DNA of 15,159 nt from Dokdonella_A sp014338185 (GCA_030263295.1 SZOS01000057.1:1-15159), one strand, 5' to 3'; numbered from the stretch's first letter, positions 8,491 to 15,154 are shown. Numbers and translations are program-made. Notes: generated from the letters alone by a model not told the origin.

Positions 8491-8678
8491 GCGCGCCGGT
8501 GTCGCCACGCCGGCCGCGATCGCGGTGCCCGTGGCCAAGCGCGTGCCAAGGATCGAGATGGCCTGCAATCGTCGCGGCGGCGCCGAAGTGCCACGGCACG
8601 CCGGGTGTTGCTGCGCGCGCGAGACCCGGCACGTCCAAGTGCCCCTGCCGCGGCTCCGGGCTGGAACGCCGCGGAAGG
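8491..8678. other. Convergent intergenic region between metY and the response regulator
   Basis: No gene is supported in these 188 bp; the small frames across it look like composition shadows. It contains a perfect 12-bp palindrome (CCGCGATCGCGG, 8514-8525), a 7-bp stem GCCGGGT/ACCCGGC (8600-8606 with 8624-8630, 17-nt loop) and the hairpin at 8648-8674. These probably handle termination from both sides. Confidence 0.5.
8648..8674 (-). terminator. Hairpin just after the response-regulator stop codon
   Basis: CCGCGGC (8648-8654) pairs perfectly with GCCGCGG (8668-8674) around a 13-nt loop. On the minus strand it begins 4 nt after the stop codon. There is no T-tract, so it is not a classical intrinsic terminator. 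Part of its sequence, GCTGGAACGCCGC, recurs at the same distance from the RND gene stop. Confidence 0.4.
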
Positions 8679-9341
8679 TCAGTCGTCGAGTCGTTGCGCG
8701 GGATCGGCCAGTTCGAGTGAGCGCAACAGCACGCTGGCCTGGGTGCGGTTGCGCACCTCGAGCCGTTCGAAGATCGCGCTCAGGTGCGCCTTGATCGTGC
8801 GTTCCTGCACGCCGAGGCGATCGGCGATCTGCTTGTTGAGCAGGCCGTCGGCCACCAGCACCAGCACGCGCATCTGCTGCGGGCTGAGCGCGGCCAGGCG
8901 CGCCGCGAGCTGGCGCTCGGTGGTCGCGACCGGATGGCCGGCGAGGCTGGCCTGCAGCGCCGGCGGCACCCAGGTTTGCGCCGTGAGCACGGTGCGCAGC
9001 GCGTCGTGCAACTCGTCCAGATGGCTGCGCTTGGAAATGAAGCCGAGCGCGCCATGCACGAGCGCGCGCTGCACGGTGGCCACATCGTCATGGGCCGACA
9101 CCAGCACCACCGCGACCGCGGGATACTCCGCACGCAGCGTGGCCAGCGCCATCAGGCCATGGCTGCCGGGCATGTGCAGGTCGAGCAGCACCAGGTCGGC
9201 GGGCGGCGTGGTGGCGAGTTCGGCCAGCGCGGCATCGAAGGTGCCCACTTCGACGATGTGCGCCTCCGGTGCGACCGCGCGTACCGCCTGGGCGAGGGCG
9301 ACGCGGAACAGCGGATGGTCGTCGGCGATGAGGATCTGCAT
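8679..9341 (-). CDS. NarL/LuxR-family response regulator (CrbR/ErdR-like)
   Basis: This 220-residue DNA-binding regulator has an N-terminal receiver (about 1-120) with Asp7/Asp8 in MQILIADDHPLF, phosphoacceptor Asp54 in LVLLDLHMPG, Ser82 and Lys104 (GFISKRS). A LuxR-type helix-turn-helix follows at about 152-210 (LSPQQMRVLVLVADGLLNKQIA, then RTIKAHLSAIFERLEV). All phosphotransfer residues are intact. The start at 9341 is chosen because the receiver begins immediately; upstream in-frame codons give an arginine-rich, unconserved leader. No Shine-Dalgarno is visible, but TACAGT sits exactly 6 nt before the ATG, suggesting a leaderless mRNA. NarL-type regulators of this build are partners of SSS-domain kinases such as CrbS/MxtR, and the candidate kinase is encoded about 1.6 kb away beyond metY. 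The pairing is an inference from family and distance. It may bind the palindrome in the divergent region and regulate itself and the neighbouring hydrolase. Confidence 0.9.
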   Translation of the reverse strand: MQILIADDHPLFRVALAQAVRAVAPEAHIVEVGTFDAALAELATTPPADLVLLDLHMPGSHGLMALATLRAEYPAVAVVLVSAHDDVATVQRALVHGALGFISKRSHLDELHDALRTVLTAQTWVPPALQASLAGHPVATTERQLAARLAALSPQQMRVLVLVADGLLNKQIADRLGVQERTIKAHLSAIFERLEVRNRTQASVLLRSLELADPAQRLDD

Positions 9342-9403
9342 CGGTGAACTGTAGGCGCTCGTGGCGGCGAATTCACGCGGCGACTGCATGGGGCGCCGCC
9401 GCC

Positions 9404-9425
9404 GCATTGGACCATGGTCCGATGC
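9404..9425. promoter_or_regulatory. 22-bp near-perfect palindrome, candidate operator
   Basis: The core GGACCATGGTCC (9409-9420) is a perfect 12-bp palindrome. After one mismatched position on each side it continues with GCAT (9404-9407) and ATGC (9422-9425), so 10 of 11 base pairs are symmetric. It lies in the 115-bp gap between the divergent regulator and hydrolase genes. Its centre is about 42 nt upstream of the hydrolase ATG and about 73 nt upstream of the regulator ATG. A dimeric regulator is the natural ligand; which one is unknown. Confidence 0.6.
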
Positions 9426-9444
9426 AGCACGCGCGCCGTTGGCC

Positions 9445-9456
9445 TAGGCTGTGCCG
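9445..9456 (+). promoter_or_regulatory. Candidate -10 (TAGGCT) placed for a leaderless transcript
   Basis: TAGGCT (9445-9450) fits TAnnnT and stands 6 nt before the ATG at 9457, so transcription would begin at or next to the start codon. No convincing -35 is present, consistent with activator dependence. The divergent regulator gene has TACAGT (9348-9353, minus strand) at the same 6-nt distance from its ATG. Confidence 0.35.
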
Positions 9457-11277
9457 ATGCGTGCCATCATTGTCCTGATGCTCGGTTGCGGTCTTGGCGC
9501 CTGCGCGCTGCGGCCCGCGACCACGGAGAAGCCCATGATCGAGCGCGAGCTGGTGGGTGCGGTCCGCGAGAGCGCACATCGCGGCGACGATGATCTGCTC
9601 AGCGCGGGCCTGGGCCTGATCGGACTGCGAGCGCCGGCGCCCGCGTTCACCGCTGCCGACGCCCCTGCGGCCGCCGAGCTGCGGCGGCGCGCGATCCATG
9701 CGAGCTGGGCCGGCATCGCCGACCTCGGCCCGCTCGGCGGCTACGGCAGCGTGTATGGCGCCGTGCCGAACGTGCCGGGCCGTGAGTTCAGCGCGTTCGT
9801 GCGCCTGCCCGGTGCGCGCGCGCCGCATCGTGTGCTGCTGCAGCTTCCCGACGACTTCGACGCCAAGGCGCGCTGCCTCGTGGTCGCGCCCGCGTCGGGT
9901 TCGCGCGGCGTGTATGGCGCGATCGCGCTGGCCGGCGCCTGGGGCCTGCCGCGCGGCTGCGCGGTCGTGTACACCGACAAGGGCGCCGGCAGCGGCTATT
10001 TCGACTTCGATTCGGACAGCGGCGTGGCACTCGACGGCACGCGTGCGCGGCGCGGCCAGGCCGTGCTCGAGTTCGAGCCGGACGCGGGCGCGGGCGATCA
10101 GGGCATCGCGGTCAAGCACGCCCATTCGCAGGACAACCCCGAGGCCGACTGGGGCCGCCACGTGCTGCAGGCGGCGCGCTTCGGGCTGGCCATGCTCGGG
10201 CGCGCCTTGCCGGCGCAGGCACCGTTCACCAGCGACAACACGCGCATCATCGCCACCGGCCTGTCCAATGGCGGCGGCGCGGTGCTGCAGGCGGCCGGGC
10301 TCGACGACGCGCACCTGCTCGCGGGCGTGGTCGCGCTCGAACCCAATGTGCACGTTGCAGGCCACGGCCGCGCACTGTACGACTACGTGAGCGAGGCGGC
10401 CTTGCTGTTGCCGTGCGCGCTCGTCGATGCGCGCTTCGACGCCGTGCCCCTGGCGCGCATGCAGGGCGCGCACCCACCGGCCTGGCTCGCGCGCTGCGCG
10501 GGACTGCGCGCCGACGGTCTGGTCGAGGGCGACGATGCCGCCGCGCAGGCGCGCTCGGCGCTCGCGCAATTGCGTGCAAGCGGGTGGCGTGAGCAGACGC
10601 TGGCGACCGCGGCCAGCAGCACGCTGTTCGACCTGTGGCGCGCGGTCGCCGCGACCTATGCCTCGGCCTACCTGCGCGCCGCACCGGCTGCGATGCCGTG
10701 CGGTCATTCCTTCGCCACGCTGTCGGCGGTGGGCCTGCCCGAACCCGCCCCGGCCGCGGTGCGCGCGGCGTGGTGGTCCGACGCCAGCGGCATTCCGCCC
10801 GGCGCGGGCGTGGTGCTGCTCGGCGGCATCGAGGCCGGCGCCGATCCGACCCGTCCCGGCATCGACTGCCTGCGCGCGCTGTGGACCGACCCGAGCGCGT
10901 CGGCCGCGCGCTTGCACGCCGCGGTCGCGGCCACCGCCGCGCGCGTGCCGCGTGCGGACCTGCCGGTCCTCGTGGCGCAGGGCGAGCAGGACGGTTTGCT
11001 GCCACTGGAGTTCAGCAGCGCGCCCTATGTCGAGGCGCTGCGCGAGGCCGGCCGCACGCCGGTGTACTGGCGCGTGCCGCACGCCCAGCACTTCGATGCC
11101 TTCCTCGCGCTGCCGGGCTTCGGCGAGCAGCATGTGCCGCTGCTGCCCTACGGTTACGCCGCACTCGATGCGCTGTGGGCGCATCTGCACGAACGCGTGC
11201 CGTTGCCGTCCTCGCGCCGCTTCGACACACGCGCGCGCGGCAGCGTCCCGCTCGAACGCGGCATGCTCGGCGGGTAG
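9457..11277 (+). CDS. D-(-)-3-hydroxybutyrate oligomer hydrolase, exported
   Basis: This 606-residue protein matches the 3HB-oligomer hydrolase family, which cleaves soluble oligomers released by PHB depolymerases into 3-hydroxybutyrate, usually in the periplasm or outside the cell. Family features visible are the ELVGAVRESAHRGDDDLLSAGLG-type opening of the mature protein (from about residue 31), the VVAPASGSRGVYGAI and YTDKGAGSGYFDF segments, and the serine box GLSNGGGAV with nucleophile Ser270. The late segments VLVAQGEQDGLLP and VPHAQHFDAFLALPG hold the likely acidic and histidine partners. The N-terminus is a signal peptide, with LGAC (Cys16) as a possible lipobox. It is somewhat shorter than the roughly 690 residues I recall for other members. 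GTG at 9451 is an alternative start two codons upstream; ATG 9457 is preferred. It is divergent from the response regulator and convergent with the RND gene. With the depolymerase about 7 kb away it provides a two-step PHB degradation route. Confidence 0.9.
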   Translation: MRAIIVLMLGCGLGACALRPATTEKPMIERELVGAVRESAHRGDDDLLSAGLGLIGLRAPAPAFTAADAPAAAELRRRAIHASWAGIADLGPLGGYGSVYGAVPNVPGREFSAFVRLPGARAPHRVLLQLPDDFDAKARCLVVAPASGSRGVYGAIALAGAWGLPRGCAVVYTDKGAGSGYFDFDSDSGVALDGTRARRGQAVLEFEPDAGAGDQGIAVKHAHSQDNPEADWGRHVLQAARFGLAMLGRALPAQAPFTSDNTRIIATGLSNGGGAVLQAAGLDDAHLLAGVVALEPNVHVAGHGRALYDYVSEAALLLPCALVDARFDAVPLARMQGAHPPAWLARCAGLRADGLVEGDDAAAQARSALAQLRASGWREQTLATAASSTLFDLWRAVAATYASAYLRAAPAAMPCGHSFATLSAVGLPEPAPAAVRAAWWSDASGIPPGAGVVLLGGIEAGADPTRPGIDCLRALWTDPSASAARLHAAVAATAARVPRADLPVLVAQGEQDGLLPLEFSSAPYVEALREAGRTPVYWRVPHAQHFDAFLALPGFGEQHVPLLPYGYAALDALWAHLHERVPLPSSRRFDTRARGSVPLERGMLGG

Positions 11278-11365
11278 GCGGCGCCGCACGAACCAGGCGC
11301 CGACGCACCCCCTTGCATGGCGAGGCCCGACCGCATCGGTGTGGGCGCTGGAACGCCGCCAACGC

Positions 11366-14300
11366 TCAGCGCGTGGCCAGGCGCTGCGCATGGCGCGCGG
11401 CGCGGCGTTCGCGCCGGCGCTGGCTGATGCGGGCGAAGATGAGGTAGATCGCGGGCGTCGACAGCAGGGTCAGGCTTTGCGACACGATGAGGCCGCCGAT
11501 CATCGCGATGCCGAGCGGACGGCGCAGCTCGGCGCCGGTACCGAAGCCGATCGCGAGCGGCAACGCGGCGCAGATCGCCACCATCGAGGTCATCATGATC
11601 GGGCGGAAGCGCACGATGCAGGCTTCGCGGATCGCCTCCAGCGGCGCCAGCCCGTGCTCGCGCTCGGCCACCAGCGCGAAGTCGACCATCATGATCGCGT
11701 TCTTCTTGACGATGCCTATGAGCAGGATGATCGCGATCATCGACACCACCGACAGCTCGGTGCCTGTGACGACCAGCGCCAACAGCGCCCCCACACCCGC
11801 CGACGGCAGCGTGGACAGGATCGTGACCGGATGGATCAAGCTCTCGTAGAGGATGCCGAGCACGATGTACACGGCGATGATGGCGCCGAGGATGAGCAGG
11901 TTGGTGTCGCCCTGCTGGCGCTGGAAATCACGGAAATCGCCGGCGAAATCGAGTCGGATGTCGCCGGGCAGGCGCATGCCGGTGACGGTGTGCTGGATCA
12001 GGGCCTGGGCCTGGCTCATGCTCACGTCGGGGGCGAGGTTGAAGCTCAGGCTGGCGGTCGAGAGCTGGTTCTCGTGATTGACCTGGGTCGGCGCGAGGCC
12101 GTCGCTCATCTTGGTCACCGCGCTGATCGGCACCATCGCGCCCGAGTTGGAACGCACGTACAGCCGTTCCAGCGACGAGGGATCGCTCGACTGGTTCGGC
12201 AGCGCGCTGACCACCACCTTGAACTGGTTGATGTCGGAGTAGATGGTCGACACCTGGCGCTGGCCGAATGCATCGTTGAGCGCGCTGTCGATCGCACCGA
12301 CCGAGACCCCGAGCCGCGCCGCGGTCGGCCGGTCGATCAGCAGCGTCTGGCGCAGGCCCGCTTCGTCGATGTCGCTGCCCACGTCGCGCAGCTGTGGCAC
12401 CTGCTTGAGCGCCTCGACCAGCTTGGGCAGCCATTCGTGCAGCGTGGTGATGTCGTTGCCGACCAGTTGCACCTGATACTGGCCACCGCTTCCACCGCCG
12501 CCGCCACCACCGCCGCTGGGCAGGTCCTGCACCGGCCGCAAGCGCATCTGTACGCCCGGCATGGCGCGCGCGGCCGCATTCAGCCGCGTCATCACCTGGA
12601 AGGTCGACTCGCCATTGCGCTGTGCGAGCGGTTTGAGCGTGATGTAGAGCTGGCCGCTCGCGCCACCGCCGCCCCAGCCGCCGCCGAGCCGCGAGCCGAC
12701 GCTGTCCACCGCCGGATCCTTCATCACGAGGTCGGCGACGCGCTGGGTCTGTTCCATCATGCGCGACGGCGAGATGTCGGTGCCGGAGCTGATGCGACCC
12801 CACAACATGCCGGTGTCCTGCTGCGGGAACAGCCCGCCCGACACGAAGCGCATGAGCACGATCGTCACCACGATGAGCAGCAGCGGTTGCAGCGCGGTCA
12901 GCCGCGGCCAGCGCAGCGAATGGTCGAGCAGGCGCCGGTAGGTCGCGAGCATGCCCGCGTGGAAGCGATCGAGCCAGGCGCCCAGGCGCGAGGGCGTGGC
13001 GGCCGCGTGAGGCTTGAGGAAACGGCCGCACAGGGCTGGCGTCAACGTCAGCGACACGATTGCCGAGAACACGATCGCCGCCACCAGCGTGATCGTGAAC
13101 TCCTTGAAAAAGCGCCCCGTGATCCCGCTGGCGAAGATGACCGGAATGAATACCGCGATCAGCGACGCCGTGATCGACACGATCGTGAAGCCGATTTCCT
13201 TGGCGCCCAGCAGCGTCGCCTGCAGGCGCGACATGCCCGCGTCGATGTGGCGGATCACGTTCTCGATCACCACGATCGCATCGTCGACCACGAACCCGAT
13301 CGCGATCACCAGCGCCATCAGCGACATGTTGTCGAGCGTGTAGCCAAGCACGTACATCACGATGAACGCGCCCGCCACCGACAGCGGCACCGCGGTCGCC
13401 GCGATCAGCGTCGGCGCAAGCCGGCGCAGGAACAGCGCCATGGTCAGGATCACCATACCCAGGCTGATCAGCAGGCTGATCTGCACCTCGTCGACCGAGG
13501 CGCGGATGATCGGCGTGCGATCGAAGAACGGCGTGAGCTGCACGTCGTCGGGCAGCCAGGTCTGCATGAGCGGCACGTCGGCCTTGACCCGGTCGACCGT
13601 GGCGATCACGTTGGCATCGGCCTGCTTGCGCACGAACATGAGGATCGCGCGCCGGGTGCCGAACCACGCCGCCTGGTACTGGTCCTGCTGGCCATCGCGC
13701 ACCGTCGCGACATCACTCAGCCGCACCGGCACGCCGTTGCGCGTGGCGATCACGAGGTCGGCGAACTCGGCCGCGGTGTGCAGCGCATCGTTGGCGGTGA
13801 TCGCCATGGTGGTACGCCCGTCCGACAGGAACCCCTGCGGCGAGGTCACGTTGGCGGCCACCAGCGCGTTGCGCAACTGGTCCGGCGACAGCCCCATCGC
13901 GCTGAGCGCGCGCAGGTTGAGGTCCACGCGCACCGCGGGCGTGGCGCCGCCCGCCACGTCGACGTCGCTCACGCCCGGCAGCTGGCGGATGCGCTGCGCG
14001 AGCAGCGAGTCGGCATAGTCGTACAGCTTCGCCAGCGGCTGGCTATCCGAGGTCAGCGCGAGCGCGAGCACGGGCTGGTTGTTCGGATTCATCTTGTGAT
14101 AGGTCGGCGCGTTGGTGAGCCCCGATGGCAGGTCCGGCGCCGCGGCATTGATCGCCGCCTGCACGTCGCGCGCCGCGTCGTCGACGTTGCGACTGGCGTC
14201 GAACATGATGAACACCGACGCGCTGTTCTCGCTGCTCCACGAATTGATCGTGTCCACGCCCGGGATCTGGCCCAGGTGCCGCTCCAGCGGCGCCGCCACG

Positions 14301-14485
14301 GTCGACGCCATCACGTCGGCACTGCCACCGGGCTGGTTGGCGGTCACGAAGATGCCCGGGAACTCCATGTTCGGCAGCGCCGCCACGCCGAGCAGGAAGT
14401 AGCAGATCATGCCAACCGCGAACAAACCCATCGCCAGCAGCGAGGTACCGATCGGGCGACGCACGAAGGGGCCGGAAATGTTCAT
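11366..14485 (-). CDS. RND-family (HAE1) multidrug efflux permease, MdtB/MdtC-like
   Basis: This 1039-residue inner-membrane proton antiporter would pump drugs or other amphiphiles out through an adaptor and an outer-membrane channel. The N-terminus (NISGPFVRRPIGTSLL) and two-fold layout (TM1, large porter loop, TM2-6, then the repeat) are standard. The proton-relay pair is Asp401-Asp402 in FVVDDAIVVIENV. MdtB/C-like stretches include LNDAFGQRQVSTIY and the C-terminal KKNAIMMVDFAL, RFRPIMMTS and GAELRRPLGIA. Two glycine tracts sit in the second periplasmic loop: GGGWGGGG at roughly residues 600-610, and eight glycines at 658-665 followed by Ser-Gly-Gly. The start at 14485 is fixed by the conserved N-terminus, although no Shine-Dalgarno precedes it. 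No adaptor gene lies on either side within the window. The reading frame is intact and of family length. Confidence 0.95.
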   Translation of the reverse strand: MNISGPFVRRPIGTSLLAMGLFAVGMICYFLLGVAALPNMEFPGIFVTANQPGGSADVMASTVAAPLERHLGQIPGVDTINSWSSENSASVFIMFDASRNVDDAARDVQAAINAAAPDLPSGLTNAPTYHKMNPNNQPVLALALTSDSQPLAKLYDYADSLLAQRIRQLPGVSDVDVAGGATPAVRVDLNLRALSAMGLSPDQLRNALVAANVTSPQGFLSDGRTTMAITANDALHTAAEFADLVIATRNGVPVRLSDVATVRDGQQDQYQAAWFGTRRAILMFVRKQADANVIATVDRVKADVPLMQTWLPDDVQLTPFFDRTPIIRASVDEVQISLLISLGMVILTMALFLRRLAPTLIAATAVPLSVAGAFIVMYVLGYTLDNMSLMALVIAIGFVVDDAIVVIENVIRHIDAGMSRLQATLLGAKEIGFTIVSITASLIAVFIPVIFASGITGRFFKEFTITLVAAIVFSAIVSLTLTPALCGRFLKPHAAATPSRLGAWLDRFHAGMLATYRRLLDHSLRWPRLTALQPLLLIVVTIVLMRFVSGGLFPQQDTGMLWGRISSGTDISPSRMMEQTQRVADLVMKDPAVDSVGSRLGGGWGGGGASGQLYITLKPLAQRNGESTFQVMTRLNAAARAMPGVQMRLRPVQDLPSGGGGGGGGSGGQYQVQLVGNDITTLHEWLPKLVEALKQVPQLRDVGSDIDEAGLRQTLLIDRPTAARLGVSVGAIDSALNDAFGQRQVSTIYSDINQFKVVVSALPNQSSDPSSLERLYVRSNSGAMVPISAVTKMSDGLAPTQVNHENQLSTASLSFNLAPDVSMSQAQALIQHTVTGMRLPGDIRLDFAGDFRDFQRQQGDTNLLILGAIIAVYIVLGILYESLIHPVTILSTLPSAGVGALLALVVTGTELSVVSMIAIILLIGIVKKNAIMMVDFALVAEREHGLAPLEAIREACIVRFRPIMMTSMVAICAALPLAIGFGTGAELRRPLGIAMIGGLIVSQSLTLLSTPAIYLIFARISQRRRERRAARHAQRLATR

Positions 14486-14524
14486 GGGGTGTGGGGTGTG
14501 GCGCTCGGCTGCGCTGATGGTTGC

Positions 14525-14581
14525 TCGGTCGTCCGCTTTGGCGCGACAACCGACTCACGTCCCTGGTGGGTTCGTCCCGCA
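14525..14581. repeat. Direct repeat copy 1 (57-bp core, 96-bp period)
   Basis: It runs from TCGGTCGTCCGC to TTCGTCCCGCA and matches the copy at 14621-14677 at 52 of 57 positions. Weaker similarity extends a further 17 bp or so to the left. It lies about 40 bp upstream of the RND start codon. Confidence 0.85.
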
Positions 14582-14620
14582 CTCGGCGGATTGATTGCGT
14601 TTGATGGCGTCGGTGGTCGT

Positions 14621-14677
14621 TCGGTCGTCCGCATTGGTGCGACAACCAACTCACGTCCGTGATGGGTTCGTCCCGCA
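14621..14677. repeat. Direct repeat copy 2
   Basis: This is the second copy, 96 bp from the first. It contains TCACG-TC-CGTGA (14651-14662), a small palindrome that is broken in copy 1. It leads directly into the CCCGCA/TGCGGG hairpin and the long AT-rich hairpin. Confidence 0.85.
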
Positions 14678-14687
14678 TCCCTGCGGG
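14672..14687. repeat. Hairpin CCCGCA-TCCC-TGCGGG
   Basis: This is a perfect 6-bp stem with a TCCC loop. It overlaps the end of direct repeat copy 2 and belongs to the set of hairpins in this region that share a TCC/TCG tip. Confidence 0.6.
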
Positions 14688-14689
14688 CC

Positions 14690-14725
14690 GGTTCCTTTTC
14701 TTTGCTTGCCCAAAGAAAAGGAACC
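14690..14725. repeat. 15-bp perfect inverted repeat, AT-rich
   Basis: GGTTCCTTTTCTTTG (14690-14704) pairs perfectly with CAAAGAAAAGGAACC (14711-14725) around the 6-nt loop CTTGCC. It stands out as an AT-rich island, and AACCAAAAGAAA follows. Very similar sequences are, to my knowledge, common intergenic repeats in Xanthomonadales and some pseudomonads. Read on the minus strand it precedes the RND gene and could affect its transcription or mRNA stability. Confidence 0.8.
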
Positions 14726-14756
14726 AAAAGAAACGGCACCCTTGGGGCCGCGGTCA

Positions 14757-14775
14757 CGCGCGCATCGTGCGCGCG
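14757..14775. repeat. Hairpin with 8-bp stem and TCG loop
   Basis: CGCGCGCA (14757-14764) pairs with TGCGCGCG (14768-14775) around TCG. An outer GTC/GAC pair (14753-14755 with 14777-14779) may extend it across a small internal loop. Confidence 0.55.
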
Positions 14776-14799
14776 CGACTGCGCGGGTGCGCTACGGGG

Positions 14800-14834
14800 G
14801 TTTGCCGACAGTGCATCCATGCACTGCGGCAAAC
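14800..14834. repeat. Long hairpin, 16-bp stem with one bulged A
   Basis: GTTTGCCG (14800-14807) pairs with CGGCAAAC (14827-14834), and CAGTGCAT (14809-14816) pairs with ATGCACTG (14819-14826). The bulge is A14808 and the tip is CC. The tip reads GCATCCATGC. The next hairpin begins at the very next base. Confidence 0.75.
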
Positions 14835-14856
14835 GCGGCGCGATCCCTCGCGCCGC
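14835..14856. repeat. Hairpin with 9-bp stem and TCCC loop
   Basis: GCGGCGCGA (14835-14843) pairs perfectly with TCGCGCCGC (14848-14856) around TCCC, the same loop as the hairpin at 14672-14687 although the stems are unrelated. Confidence 0.65.
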
Positions 14857-14913
14857 CCCTGCGGGCCCGACCTGCGCGCCCCCGCCGCGGCCCACAGGGC
14901 ACGGGGCAAAGCC

Positions 14914-14934
14914 GCGCGGCCATCGTGGCCGCGC
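14914..14934. repeat. Hairpin with 9-bp stem and TCG loop
   Basis: GCGCGGCCA (14914-14922) pairs perfectly with TGGCCGCGC (14926-14934) around TCG. The tip CATCGTG is the same as in the hairpin at 14757-14775. Confidence 0.65.
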
Positions 14935-15061
14935 CAGCGCCTCGCGCATTGGCCCGATCGTGGGCACTTGGGCAGCCATGCCGGTGCCTGGGCCGACTGG
15001 TGAGTTGCAGGCACATGCCGTGGGACCCGCCCCTGGGTAAGACGTTGCCTGCTTTGCTTGG

Positions 15062-15077
15062 GCGCGCAGGAGCGCGC
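15062..15077. repeat. Hairpin GCGCGC-AGGA-GCGCGC
   Basis: This is a perfect 6-bp stem with loop AGGA, which reads TCCT on the minus strand. The simple GC stem is weak evidence on its own; it is listed because it fits the tip pattern of its neighbours. Confidence 0.4.
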
Positions 15078-15134
15078 TGCTCTTGCCGATGCCCATCAGC
15101 GGCGGCGGGCGGTGGCCGAAGCGGCCCGCAGGGG

Positions 15135-15154
15135 GAGCGCGATGGATCGCGCTC
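15135..15154. repeat. Hairpin GAGCGCGAT-GG-ATCGCGCTC
   Basis: This is a perfect 9-bp stem with a 2-nt tip at the window edge. On the minus strand the tip reads GATCCATC, the same ATCCAT core as the hairpin at 14800-14834. Confidence 0.65.

Noticed and set aside
7021..8568. 515-codon minus-strand frame opposite metY
   Set aside because: It shows shadow composition, and metY on the other strand is unmistakable.
9440..9455. Sigma-54-like element (GG-N10-GC) upstream of the oligomer hydrolase
   Set aside because: The spacing fits, but only part of the consensus is matched, and the predicted transcription start would fall after the ATG.
12491..12514. Glycine run in the RND gene as evidence of a frameshift
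   Set aside because: The frame continues normally on both sides, with conserved RND sequence up to and after the run, and total length is typical.
10427..14662. 1411-codon plus-strand frame spanning the hydrolase end and the RND gene
   Set aside because: It is antisense to the RND permease and rich in His, Arg and Gln. It has no domain and runs through two genes and the repeat region.
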